DNA of 64,000 nt from positions 310,001 to 374,000 of the forward strand of contig NZ_BMUZ01000004.1 of NCBI RefSeq assembly GCF_014650455.1, in the 5' to 3' direction. The position numbers and the translations under genes are program-made. A model generated the notes under the pieces. The model had not been told where the DNA came from. It ran no database searches and was given only the letters and a program-made list of their open reading frames with translations. Of this stretch, positions 8,336 to 16,273 are shown piece after piece. The stretch is from Streptomyces xanthochromogenes (GTDB lineage Bacteria; Actinomycetota; Actinomycetes; Streptomycetales; Streptomycetaceae). The first letter of the stretch is position 1, and every line of letters starts with the position of its first letter.

Positions 8336-9394
8336 ATGTCAAATCAGGCCCGGATGAAGGCCGTTCAGTACCGCAGCGTCGGCGCGGCCCCCGAGGTCGT
8401 CACCGTCGCCCGCCCTGAGCCGGGACCCGGTCAGGTGCTCCTGAAGGTGACCGCCGCCGGCGTGTGCCACTCCGACATCGCCGTGATGAGCCTGCCCGCC
8501 GAGGCCCTCGCCTTCCCGCTGCCGCTCACGCTCGGGCACGAGGGCGCGGGAACCGTCGCCGCCCTGGGCGACGGCGTCACCGGCTTCGAGGTGGGCGAAT
8601 CCGTAGCCGTGTACGGGCCGTGGGGCTGCGGGAACTGTCTGATGTGCGCCCAGGGCAAGGAGAACCTCTGCCTGCGCGCTGCCGAGCTCGGTATCCTTCC
8701 GCCCGGCCTGGGAGCACCCGGTGCGATCGCCGAGTACCTCCTCGTGGACGACCCCCGCCATCTCGTTCCGCTCGGCGACCTCGATCCGGTCACGGCCGTT
8801 CCGCTGACCGACGCGGGGCTGACGCCGTACCACGCCATCAAGACCTCCCAGCCGAAGCTCACCCCCGGCAGCACCGCCGTGGTCATCGGCACCGGTGGTC
8901 TGGGTCACGTGGCCATCCAGCTCCTGCGCGCCCTGACGCCGGCGCGGGTCATCGCCCTGGACGTGAGCGAGGACAAGCTCGCCCTCGCCCGCGAGGTCGG
9001 CGCGCACGAGACCGTTCTGTCGGACCAGAACGCGGCGGCCAGGGTACGCGAGCTCACCGGCGGCCTGGGCGCCCAGGCCGTGTTCGACTTCGTGGGCGCG
9101 CCCCCCACCGTCACCACCGCGACGGCCTGTGCCGCCGTGGAGGCGGACGTGACCATCGTGGGCATCGGCGGCGGTGCCGCGCTGGTCGGCTTCGGCACGA
9201 CGCCCTACGACGCGGCGGTCCGCGCACCCTACTGGGGATCACGCGCCGAGCTGATCGAGGTGCTCGACCTGGCACGGGCCGGCGCTGTCGACGTCCACGT
9301 GGAGACCTACTCGCTGGACGAGGCCCCCAAGGCGTACGAGCGGCTGCACCACGGCCTGATCAAGGGACGGGCCGTCATCCTGCCCAACGGCTGA
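8336..9394 (+). CDS. zinc-dependent alcohol dehydrogenase (MDR family)
   Basis: 352 residues, medium-chain dehydrogenase. Catalytic zinc ligands lie in GVCHSD and GHEGAG; the structural zinc site is visible as CGNCLMCAQGKENLC. The Rossmann nucleotide-binding glycines are in VIGTGGLGHVAIQLL and an acidic residue after ALDVS suggests NAD preference. It would interconvert alcohols and aldehydes or ketones. The ATG at 8336 gives the typical family start close to MKAVQY; a GTG at 8309 with AAGGGA upstream is an in-frame alternative. It lies 72 bp after the SDR gene on the same strand and probably shares the TetR-controlled transcript. Confidence 0.9.
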   Translation: MSNQARMKAVQYRSVGAAPEVVTVARPEPGPGQVLLKVTAAGVCHSDIAVMSLPAEALAFPLPLTLGHEGAGTVAALGDGVTGFEVGESVAVYGPWGCGNCLMCAQGKENLCLRAAELGILPPGLGAPGAIAEYLLVDDPRHLVPLGDLDPVTAVPLTDAGLTPYHAIKTSQPKLTPGSTAVVIGTGGLGHVAIQLLRALTPARVIALDVSEDKLALAREVGAHETVLSDQNAAARVRELTGGLGAQAVFDFVGAPPTVTTATACAAVEADVTIVGIGGGAALVGFGTTPYDAAVRAPYWGSRAELIEVLDLARAGAVDVHVETYSLDEAPKAYERLHHGLIKGRAVILPNG

Positions 9395-9422
9395 CGGGCC
9401 GCCCCGCCCGCACGGCCACGTC

Positions 9423-9514
9423 TTCACAGGCGGATCGGCACAGGCGGGTCCTCATGGGCGGGGTCCTCACAGGCGGGGTCCTCATGGGCGGTTCTCACGG
9501 GCGGTTCTCACCGG
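9423..9514. repeat. degenerate tandem repeat, ~16-bp unit
   Basis: About five imperfect copies of a unit like GGCGGGGTCCTCAYG follow one another between the alcohol dehydrogenase and lipase genes, the last two copies drifting to GGCGGTTCTCACG. No reading frame or dyad uses them. They look like replication slippage of intergenic sequence. Confidence 0.6.
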
Positions 9515-9638
9515 CCAGGGGCGAACATCCGGGTGAGTGTGCGTGACCCGGCCCCGCCCACGGCGTTCCTTGTGCGGTGCCCGGTGCGTTCCCGCGAGCG
9601 GCGCCGTCCCGGCCCGTCCAGCCCGTGAGGTTCCCCTG

Positions 9639-10619
9639 ATGCCCCAGCGATCCGGTGCGACAGCCGTCGCCGCCGCCCTCTGCTCCCTCGCCCTCTTCGC
9701 AGCCGCCGCGCCCGCCTCGGCGGCACGAAGGGGCGGCGACCGTCCCGATCACAGCACCGTCGTGGGAGCCCTGGCGGCCACCGCGGTGTCCCCGGCCACC
9801 GCCAACTCCCGTCCCCCGGGCGCCCATACGGACCCCGACAGGCCCTGCTCGCCCGGCGCCGACCGGCGCGCACACCCCCGGCCCGTCGTCCTGATCCACG
9901 GCACCGCGGAGAACGCGTACGACAACTGGAACGTCATGGCTCCCGCCCTCGCCAACGCGGGCTACTGCGTCTACGCCATCAACTACGGCGCCACGGGCCC
10001 CCTCACCGCGCTCGGCGCGAAGGCGACGGGCCGCATCGAGGACTCGGCCAAGGAGCTGGCGGCCTACGTCGACCGGGTACTGCGGACCACCGGGGCCCGC
10101 GAGGTCGATCTCGTCGGGCACTCCCAGGGGGCGGGCCCCATGCCGCGGCAGTATCTGAAGTTCGAGGGCGGCGCCGCGAAGGTGCACCGGTTGATCGGGC
10201 TCGCTCCGGACAACCACGGAACGACCGTGAGCGGGCTCGGAGCCGTGCTGAAAGCGGTCGCCCCGGTGACCGACGCGGTTCTGGGACCCGCCGCGCTGGA
10301 ACAGGTGGCCGGGTCACGGTTCCTGGCCCGCCTCAACGAGGGCGGTGACACCCTGCCCGGGGTGAAGTACACCGTCGTGGTCACCACCTACGACAAGGTG
10401 GTGACCCCGTACACCTCGGGCTTCCTCGCCGCCCCCGCCGACGACCCGGCAGCGGTCACCAACCTCACCCTCCAGGACGTGTGCCCGGGCGACTCGTCGG
10501 GCCACGTGGCCCTCTCCTACTCCCCCAACGCCGTCAACCTGACCCTGGACGCCCTCGACCCGGCCCATCGCTCCACCTGGACCTGCAAGGCCGTCCTGGC
10601 CGTACCCCCGCTGCCCTGA
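9639..10619 (+). CDS. secreted lipase/esterase, alpha/beta hydrolase (Lipase_2-like)
   Basis: 326 residues with a clear Sec signal peptide: MPQRSG, then an Ala/Leu core, then APASAARR as probable cleavage region. The mature part has the oxyanion-loop HG (VVLIHGTAENAYDNW), the nucleophile elbow GHSQG, and a likely catalytic His in SSGHVALS near the end. The LAPDNHGTT segment after strand beta-6 is typical of actinobacterial extracellular class-2 lipases acting on short to medium acyl esters. The ATG at 9639 has GAGG eight bases upstream and starts directly at the signal peptide. It converges with the lipid-kinase gene, stops 25 bp apart. Substrate range is inferred from family only. Confidence 0.88.
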   Translation: MPQRSGATAVAAALCSLALFAAAAPASAARRGGDRPDHSTVVGALAATAVSPATANSRPPGAHTDPDRPCSPGADRRAHPRPVVLIHGTAENAYDNWNVMAPALANAGYCVYAINYGATGPLTALGAKATGRIEDSAKELAAYVDRVLRTTGAREVDLVGHSQGAGPMPRQYLKFEGGAAKVHRLIGLAPDNHGTTVSGLGAVLKAVAPVTDAVLGPAALEQVAGSRFLARLNEGGDTLPGVKYTVVVTTYDKVVTPYTSGFLAAPADDPAAVTNLTLQDVCPGDSSGHVALSYSPNAVNLTLDALDPAHRSTWTCKAVLAVPPLP

Positions 10620-10644
10620 GCCGGACCGCGGGGGCCTGCGGCGG

Positions 10645-12219
10645 TCAGCGCAGCCACTGCTCCTGGTCGGCCGGGCGGTAGAGGGTGACCGCGCCGGGGA
10701 GCTTGTCGAGCACGAGGTGCCGGTAGGTCGCCTCCGTCACTTCGCCGTCGTACGCGAAGTGCGGCTCGCCCTCGATGACTTCGAGGTCGAGGCGGCGCAC
10801 CTGGGCCGTCGTCAGGACCCGGGAACTGTGCAGGGTGCCGGTCAGTACGGCGAGGAGCAGCCGGGTCCGGGCCAGCGGGGTGCCGGCCTCCACCGCGCGG
10901 ACGTCGAGCAGTCCGTCGTCGAGCTGGGTGCGGTAGGTGGGGGCGAAGCCGGCCGGATGGTAGATGCCGTTTCCCGCGAACAGCAGCCAGATGCGGCGGG
11001 GGCGGCCGTTGATGACGACCGAGAGCGGACTGCCCGTGGCAAGGACCTTGGCCAGGCCCACGGCGAGCGCGGGCCATTTGCCGATGCGCTTCTCCAGCCG
11101 CTCCCTGGCGTGGACGAGCTCCGAGTAGACGCCGATGCTGAATGTGTTGAGGAAGAGCTGCTGGTCCTCGCCGCTCGGGAACTCCTCGGGCGCATCGCCG
11201 GGCTCGTCCGTCGCCGGGTGCGTGCCGGGGCGTACGGGCGACGAGGCGCGGCCCACGTCGGCGGTGACCGCGTCGCCCGCCCGCAGCGCGCGGGCGACAT
11301 CCTCCATGGTCTGGTTGCCGAGGTCCGCGGCGAAGTGGTTGAAGGTGCCGCCGGGGAAGACCGCGAGCGGCACACGGTGGCGGGCGGCCGTCGCGCTGCC
11401 CGCGTTCACGGTCCCGTCGCCGCCGCACACGCCGAGCGCCCCGCCGTCCGCGGCCGCCCGCGCCGCGGCCCGGTCGAGCAGGGCCAGCAGGTCGTCGCCG
11501 GGCTCGAAGACGGTGATGGCGGCCTCGGGCAGCAGGGCGCGCAGAGTCTCGGCGGTGTCCTTGGACCAGGCGACGCCGGAGGACGGGTTGACCACCAGCT
11601 GAAGGCCCTTGCCCTCCTTCAGCGCGGGCGCCGGCCTGCGCGGCGGGGCCGCGGCGGCCGCGGCCTCCGGCTTCACGGGCCACCAGCGGCACGTGAGCAG
11701 CGCCGCGCCCACCCCGACGATCGCCCCGGCCGCCGCGCGGCGCCGGTGGTCGAGCTCCCCGCCCGCGCGTACGTAGGCGAGGCCCGCGGCGAACGGCAGC
11801 ACGGCCAGGCCGTACCGGGGCGACTCCACGACCACGCCCGCGGCGAAGGCGGCGGCCGACGCCATCGGGCTCGACGGCAGGGAAGCCGTGCTCGGGCGCG
11901 GGAAGATGCCGGGGAGCGCGTCCAGGACGGGCCGGGAGCTGCGGGCAGCCGGCTTGGCCAGTGTGTGGTTGACGGCCGCGACGATCGCCACCGAGCCGAT
12001 GCCGCGCAGTGCCGCGCGGCGGGCGCTCCTACCGCCGGACAGGCCCAGGACCGCTGCCGCGCCCAGCCATACGGCGTCGTGTTCGGCCGCCTTGCGCAGC
12101 AGCCGGGTCGCCGAACTCCCGCGTACGGAGGGCGACTTGGTGAGGGAGCTCAGGCGGCTTGCCAGTTCCCCCGCTTTCTGCAGCCCGTGTGCTGTCTGCG
12201 GCCGTCCAGGTCGCTTCAT
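10645..12219 (-). CDS. PAP2-like / diacylglycerol kinase-like fusion protein, PAP2 site degenerate
   Basis: 524 residues. The N-terminal ~180 form a hydrophobic PAP2 (phosphatidic-acid phosphatase) region; residues ~205-524 form a DAGK/sphingosine-kinase-like domain with the nucleotide motif GGDGT at 266-270, VFPGGTFNHFA and FLNTFSIGVY. Such fusions in Actinobacteria are thought to remodel membrane lipids. The first PAP2 motif is kept (K89-x6-R96-P97), but the second reads PSSPM (115-119) where active enzymes have PSGH, and the third has no catalytic His (VRAGGELDHRRR). So the phosphatase half is probably inactive while the kinase half looks intact. The ATG at 12219 has only a weak GGCGAG ahead of it. 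Confidence 0.85.
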   Translation of the reverse strand: MKRPGRPQTAHGLQKAGELASRLSSLTKSPSVRGSSATRLLRKAAEHDAVWLGAAAVLGLSGGRSARRAALRGIGSVAIVAAVNHTLAKPAARSSRPVLDALPGIFPRPSTASLPSSPMASAAAFAAGVVVESPRYGLAVLPFAAGLAYVRAGGELDHRRRAAAGAIVGVGAALLTCRWWPVKPEAAAAAAPPRRPAPALKEGKGLQLVVNPSSGVAWSKDTAETLRALLPEAAITVFEPGDDLLALLDRAAARAAADGGALGVCGGDGTVNAGSATAARHRVPLAVFPGGTFNHFAADLGNQTMEDVARALRAGDAVTADVGRASSPVRPGTHPATDEPGDAPEEFPSGEDQQLFLNTFSIGVYSELVHARERLEKRIGKWPALAVGLAKVLATGSPLSVVINGRPRRIWLLFAGNGIYHPAGFAPTYRTQLDDGLLDVRAVEAGTPLARTRLLLAVLTGTLHSSRVLTTAQVRRLDLEVIEGEPHFAYDGEVTEATYRHLVLDKLPGAVTLYRPADQEQWLR

Positions 12220-12277
12220 GCGCTCGCCACACCCCTGAACCTCAAGAATCCGCTGCGTACGGCCGGGTCCGGCCGTA

Positions 12278-12751
12278 TCAACGCCCCAGCCTACCGGGGG
12301 CGGCGATGGCGCTCTGCAGCGCGGCGAGCCCGGTGGCCAGTGCCCGGCGGTCCGCCTGCGGCATGGCCTCGACGGCCAGCGTCAGGGTCGCCTCGCGTTC
12401 GCTGCGGATTCGCTCCAGGTGGCGCCGGCCGCCGGCGGTCAGGCGCAGGCTGACTTCGCGCCGGCTGTCGGGGCAGGGCAGCCGTTCCAGGAACCCGGCG
12501 GCCTGCAGCCGGTCACAGAGCCGGCTGACGGAGGGCGGGGCGGTGCGCAGGAGTTCGCCGAGGGCCCGCATGCGTATGCCGTCGTTGCGGTCCACGAGGT
12601 ACATCAGACGCAGCTGCGGGGTGGACACCGAGGTCGTGGTGACGGTGTCGCGGGCCTGCTGCCACAGCAGGTCGAGCAGGTCGACGACATCGCTCGTCGC
12701 GGGTGCCCACTCGGGATCGATCAGTTGGGGGTCGCGGTCTCGGTGAGGCAT
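12278..12751 (-). CDS. MarR-family regulator
   Basis: 157-residue winged-helix regulator. The DNA-binding part spans about residues 40-105 (MRALGELLRTAPPSVSRLCDRLQAAGFLERLPCPDSRREVSLRLT), with the wing DSRREVSLRLT typical of MarR. Terminal helices form the dimer interface. GGGGGAG precedes the ATG at 12751 closely. It lies 57 bp downstream of the STAS gene of the phosphatase/B12/STAS operon on the same strand and may be cotranscribed with it, and is upstream of the lipid-kinase gene. No ligand or operator could be identified. Confidence 0.88.
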   Translation of the reverse strand: MPHRDRDPQLIDPEWAPATSDVVDLLDLLWQQARDTVTTTSVSTPQLRLMYLVDRNDGIRMRALGELLRTAPPSVSRLCDRLQAAGFLERLPCPDSRREVSLRLTAGGRRHLERIRSEREATLTLAVEAMPQADRRALATGLAALQSAIAAPGRLGR

Positions 12752-12808
12752 GGGCTCCCCCGTCGGCGTGCCCGGACCATTCCCGCGGGGTCGGGGCGGT
12801 CGGACCGG

Positions 12809-13240
12809 TCAGGCGCTGCTGTCCGGTCCGGTGGGGCGGGCCGGTATGGCTTCCTCCGTGTCCGCCCGGGATTCTCCCGGGCCGGAGGTCTCGCGTGCGG
12901 CGCCGGTGGGGAGCGCCGTCAGATGGTCCAGGCTACCCGTGATCGTCAGGAGCCGGTCGAGAGCGGGCGGGCGGTCCTCCAGGCGCAGAAGAACGTTGGC
13001 CGCGTCGGTGCGCCGCCGGATCATCAGGAGCACGGAGAGCCCGGTCGAGTCGATCGACCCGAGCCCCGCGCAGCCCAGGTGCAGCTCGCGCAGCCGGGGG
13101 CGGGCGGCCAGCTTGGCGGTGGCCGCGTCCAGAAGGAGGTCGGCGTTGTCGTAGTCGAGGTCGCCGAGCAGCTCTATGCGCACGACGGTCTCGGTGTCAA
13201 CGGCCGTCAGTCTCAGGTGACTTGAAGGAAACGTGCTCAC
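12809..13240 (-). CDS. STAS-domain anti-sigma factor antagonist
   Basis: 143 residues; residues ~10-110 are a STAS domain like SpoIIAA/RsbV, with the phospho-acceptor region GSIDSTGLSVLL containing the serine expected to be phosphorylated by an anti-sigma kinase and dephosphorylated by a PP2C phosphatase. The last ~30 residues are a flexible Pro/Glu-rich tail. The GTG at 13240 overlaps the stop of the B12-protein gene (GTGA), indicating coupled translation. As third gene in the operon it is the obvious substrate of the SpoIIE-type phosphatase encoded at 14325-15980; its sigma factor and anti-sigma partner are not in this window. Confidence 0.9.
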   Translation of the reverse strand: MSTFPSSHLRLTAVDTETVVRIELLGDLDYDNADLLLDAATAKLAARPRLRELHLGCAGLGSIDSTGLSVLLMIRRRTDAANVLLRLEDRPPALDRLLTITGSLDHLTALPTGAARETSGPGESRADTEEAIPARPTGPDSSA

Positions 13241-14328
13241 GGGTGGTTCCTGGCGGGTACGGAGTGGGCGGAGGGGGCGGCGAGCTGGTCGATGCCCAGC
13301 CGCAGGAGGCGCGTGGCGCGCGGGAAGTCCTTGAGTTCACCCGCCAGGAGGCGCAGTGCGGGCGGCAGGCTGTGCGCGGGCACGCCGCGCGCGGTGAGGA
13401 TGCCGGCGGTCCAGGCGATGAAGTCGGTGAACAGGTCCGCATCGTCGAGGTAGAGGGCGGTGGCGAGGAAGTCCACGATGTGTGCCACGTCCTCGGCGGT
13501 CCGTTCCCGCTGGAGGTCGCTGTACCGCAGCATGGCGGGGAAGCCCTGGTCCAGTCCCCGCATCACGGCGCGGACCAGGCTGGTCCTGGTGCGCGTGACC
13601 ATCGTGTATTCCTGGTCGTCCAGGTGCGGAAGATCGTCGATCGGCTGGTGGCCGGGCACGGGCCGCTTGAGCGGGTCACGCTGTATCCGGTCGGCGGCGG
13701 AGCGCGCGTCGGGCGCCCAGGCGTCCGCACCGAGCAGCTCGGCGTAGCGCCCGCCCGGCCCGAAGGCGGCACCGCCGACCACGACGGGGACGCCCACGGC
13801 CTGGCAGGCGGTGATCGTGGCGTGGGCGGTGGGCAGCCGGGTCGCGATGGAGCTGGAGAGCGCGACGAGTTCGGGCCCCGTGCGGTGCAGATGCGCGATG
13901 AGGTGCGGTACGGGGACCTGAGCGCCCAGGTAGTCGACGCGCCAGCCGCGCAGTCGGAGCACTTCGGCGAGGAGCCGGGCGGGCAGTGCGTGCCACTCCC
14001 CGTCCACGCAGGCCACGGTGATCCGCCCGCGTCCGGCGACGGTCCGGGAGGCCGCGTGCAGCGAGAGCGCCGCCACGGCACGGTCGTTGATGGCGGTCGC
14101 CGCGTGCTCCTGGGCCACGGTCATCCGGTTGGCGGCCCACTCCTCGCCCACCTTGAACTGGACGGGGGCGATGACGTCGAGCAGCACGCTCTCCGGGTCG
14201 GCGCCGTCGTCCAGGGCCCGCTGCACGAGGTCCGTCGCCGTGTACTCGTCGCCCGCGAAGACGGCGTCCCACAGGGCGGCTTCCAGATCCGCCGTGCGTC
14301 TGGGAGCCGAACGAAGTTCGGTACTCAT
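13237..14328 (-). CDS. stand-alone cobalamin-binding sensor (CarH/MtaC-like light-sensor module)
   Basis: 363 residues without DNA-binding domain. Residues ~10-90 form the four-helix MtaC-like cap with W64 and E74-H75, exactly the Wx9EH pattern that caps adenosylcobalamin in the CarH/LitR photoreceptors. Residues ~100-215 are the Rossmann-like B12 fold; the lower-ligand motif reads E111-W-H113-A-L-P116, i.e. ExHxx(G) with the last Gly replaced by Pro. Later B12-contacting segments include ALSSSIATRLP and VVVGGAAFG. Residues ~245-350 are an additional helical domain resembling sensor-globin-like bundles. The ATG at 14328 overlaps the phosphatase stop (ATGA) and the stop overlaps the STAS start (GTGA). 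It probably senses light or cobalamin and modulates the flanking partner-switch proteins; function is inferred. Confidence 0.83.
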   Translation of the reverse strand: MSTELRSAPRRTADLEAALWDAVFAGDEYTATDLVQRALDDGADPESVLLDVIAPVQFKVGEEWAANRMTVAQEHAATAINDRAVAALSLHAASRTVAGRGRITVACVDGEWHALPARLLAEVLRLRGWRVDYLGAQVPVPHLIAHLHRTGPELVALSSSIATRLPTAHATITACQAVGVPVVVGGAAFGPGGRYAELLGADAWAPDARSAADRIQRDPLKRPVPGHQPIDDLPHLDDQEYTMVTRTRTSLVRAVMRGLDQGFPAMLRYSDLQRERTAEDVAHIVDFLATALYLDDADLFTDFIAWTAGILTARGVPAHSLPPALRLLAGELKDFPRATRLLRLGIDQLAAPSAHSVPARNHP

Positions 14329-15980
14329 GCGGTGAACCTGCCCCGTGTGTGGCCGTTCACCGCGCTCAGGTGGTGGCTGCGCGGTGCGGAGACCACGACG
14401 ACCGCCATGTCGTCGTGCCGCCCGGTGCCGACCCATTGCGCGGCGACCATCTGGATGCGCTCGACGATGCCCTCGGCGGGCATGCCCGCGCACTCGGCCA
14501 GGACGCGCCGCAGTCGCTCCTCGCCGAACATGGCGTCGCCCATGGGGCCGCCCCGGGCCTCGGTGAACCCGTCCGTGTACAGGACGCAGGTCTCCCCCGG
14601 GGCCAGGAACAGGTCGGCGCTGTCCGCCCGGACCTCGGGGATCGCGCCGATCAGGGTGCCCCGGGTGTCGGCCTCCTCCACCTCACCGGTGGCGCGCACG
14701 ACCAGCGGGGGCGGGTGGCCCGCGCTGGTGACCCGCATCCGGACCGAGCCGCCCTCCCGCACCGCGGACGCCAGGACCAGCGTGGCGAAGCGGGTGTGGT
14801 GGGAGTTCAGCAGGGCCATGTTGAGCAGGGCGAGCATCCGCTGGTGGTCGTCGGCGAGCGGCAGCAGGGCGTGCAGCGTGTTCCGGATCTTCCCGGTCAG
14901 CACGGCGGCTTCGAGGCCCTTGCCGCACACGTCCCCGAGCACCACGAGGGAGGGGGCGCCCTCGGTGCCCGCCGGGTGGACGTCGTAGAAGTCGCCGCCG
15001 ATGCGTTCGTGGTCCTCCGAGGGGCGGTAGCCGCCCGCGAAGTCGACGCCGGACACCTGGTGCAGGGACGGCGGGAGCAACTCGCGCATCAGGACGTCGG
15101 TGATCGCCGACTGGTCCGCGTACAGGCGGGCGGCCGACATGGCCGCACCCGCCCGGGCCGCGAAGAGCCGGGCGAAGACCTCTTCCTCGGGGGTGAATCC
15201 GGGGCCGTCCGCGCGCCGCAGCAGGATCAGGGCGCCCGCCGGGACGCCGTGCCCTGGTAGCGGGGTGACCACTATCGAGCCGGGCGCTCCGAACCCCTCG
15301 GGCACCACCCAGTCCGGAACCGTACGGGGGTCGACCCAGCGGGTGGGCACCGGAGGGAAGCCCTGCAACGCCTCCACCAGGCCCGGCACGGACGCCGGGT
15401 CGGCGATCGCCGAGGACGCGACCGGGTTCCCGTCGCCCAGGCAGGTCACGATCGGCAGCCGGTTCCCGCGCATGGGGGCGATGACCAGCGCCGCGTCCGC
15501 CAGGTGCTCCGCGGCCATCTGCGCGGTGACGTTCGTGCAGCGGTCGAGGTTCAGGGACGACAGCAGCAGATTGGACGCCCTGCCCAGGAACGCCGTCCGC
15601 TCGCGTTCCCTGCGCAGTGCTTCCTCGGCCAGTCGGTGGTCCGTGGTGTCGACCAGCCACCACAGCACCGTGCCGCTGTCCTCGACCGTGGGATGCGCCT
15701 CGAAGACCCGGTCGCCCACCCGGCCCGACCACACGGCGGGCTCGGCGGCCGCGCCCTGCCGGGGAAGGCGCAACGCCGCGTGCGCCGAGGACAGCCAGTC
15801 CGGGACCGCGTCCGTCATCGGCGTACCGGGGCGCGCCCGCGGCAGAAGCGCACCCGCCGCCTCGTTGACCAGGATGATCGCGCCCTGCAGATCAGCTATC
15901 AGGACGGGATAGGGAGCCCTGCTCCACAGGGAGCCTCCCTGGACGTCGACGCCGGTTGCCGGGTTGGTGGAAGTCACCAA
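14325..15980 (-). CDS. PAS-GAF-PP2C (SpoIIE-type) serine phosphatase
   Basis: 551 residues. An N-terminal PAS-like domain (about 15-115, APYPVLIADLQGAIILVNEAAG), a GAF domain (about 135-295) and a SpoIIE/RsbU PP2C domain (about 310-545). Metal-binding acidic residues are visible in RIGGDFYDV, LGDVCGKGLEAA, LYTDGFTEARGG and GRHDDMAVVVV, so the enzyme should be active. It is expected to dephosphorylate the operon's STAS protein and so release a sigma factor. The GTG at 15980 has no clear ribosome site. The gene ends in an ATGA overlap with the B12-sensor gene. A TTGCCG-TT-CGGCAA palindrome at 16033-16046 lies upstream. Confidence 0.9.
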   Translation of the reverse strand: MVTSTNPATGVDVQGGSLWSRAPYPVLIADLQGAIILVNEAAGALLPRARPGTPMTDAVPDWLSSAHAALRLPRQGAAAEPAVWSGRVGDRVFEAHPTVEDSGTVLWWLVDTTDHRLAEEALRRERERTAFLGRASNLLLSSLNLDRCTNVTAQMAAEHLADAALVIAPMRGNRLPIVTCLGDGNPVASSAIADPASVPGLVEALQGFPPVPTRWVDPRTVPDWVVPEGFGAPGSIVVTPLPGHGVPAGALILLRRADGPGFTPEEEVFARLFAARAGAAMSAARLYADQSAITDVLMRELLPPSLHQVSGVDFAGGYRPSEDHERIGGDFYDVHPAGTEGAPSLVVLGDVCGKGLEAAVLTGKIRNTLHALLPLADDHQRMLALLNMALLNSHHTRFATLVLASAVREGGSVRMRVTSAGHPPPLVVRATGEVEEADTRGTLIGAIPEVRADSADLFLAPGETCVLYTDGFTEARGGPMGDAMFGEERLRRVLAECAGMPAEGIVERIQMVAAQWVGTGRHDDMAVVVVSAPRSHHLSAVNGHTRGRFTA

Positions 15981-16032
15981 ATGTCGAGGATCCGCTGCGC
16001 GAACCCCTCACCTCACACCCTCATAGGAAACA

Positions 16033-16046
16033 TTGCCGTTCGGCAA
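16033..16046. promoter_or_regulatory. palindrome upstream of the phosphatase/B12/STAS operon
   Basis: TTGCCG-TT-CGGCAA, a perfect 6-bp-arm dyad 53 bp upstream of the operon's first start codon, in a 293-bp gap that holds no gene. It could be an operator; no binding protein can be assigned. Confidence 0.35.
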
Positions 16047-16273
16047 CCATCCCCCATCCCCTGCCTCCTGGCAACCACGCCCCCGCGAAGCGGGCGGGAT
16101 GACGGGGCAGGGGGTCCGCAACGCCCGCACACGGCCGACGCGTTGCTCTCGCCAGGTGCGAGCGCCGACGGAAGTGCAGCGGGATGGCCCACACCAACGC
16201 CTTCCGCCGTCAACCTGATTGGACGTGACGTCAACCACGCGCTGCATCAAATAAGCCTGGCAGGGGACGGCTG

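Noticed and set aside
9423..9514. Tandem repeats as a possible CRISPR or operator cluster
   Set aside because: Units are degenerate and contiguous without spacers or dyad symmetry; slippage is the simpler explanation.
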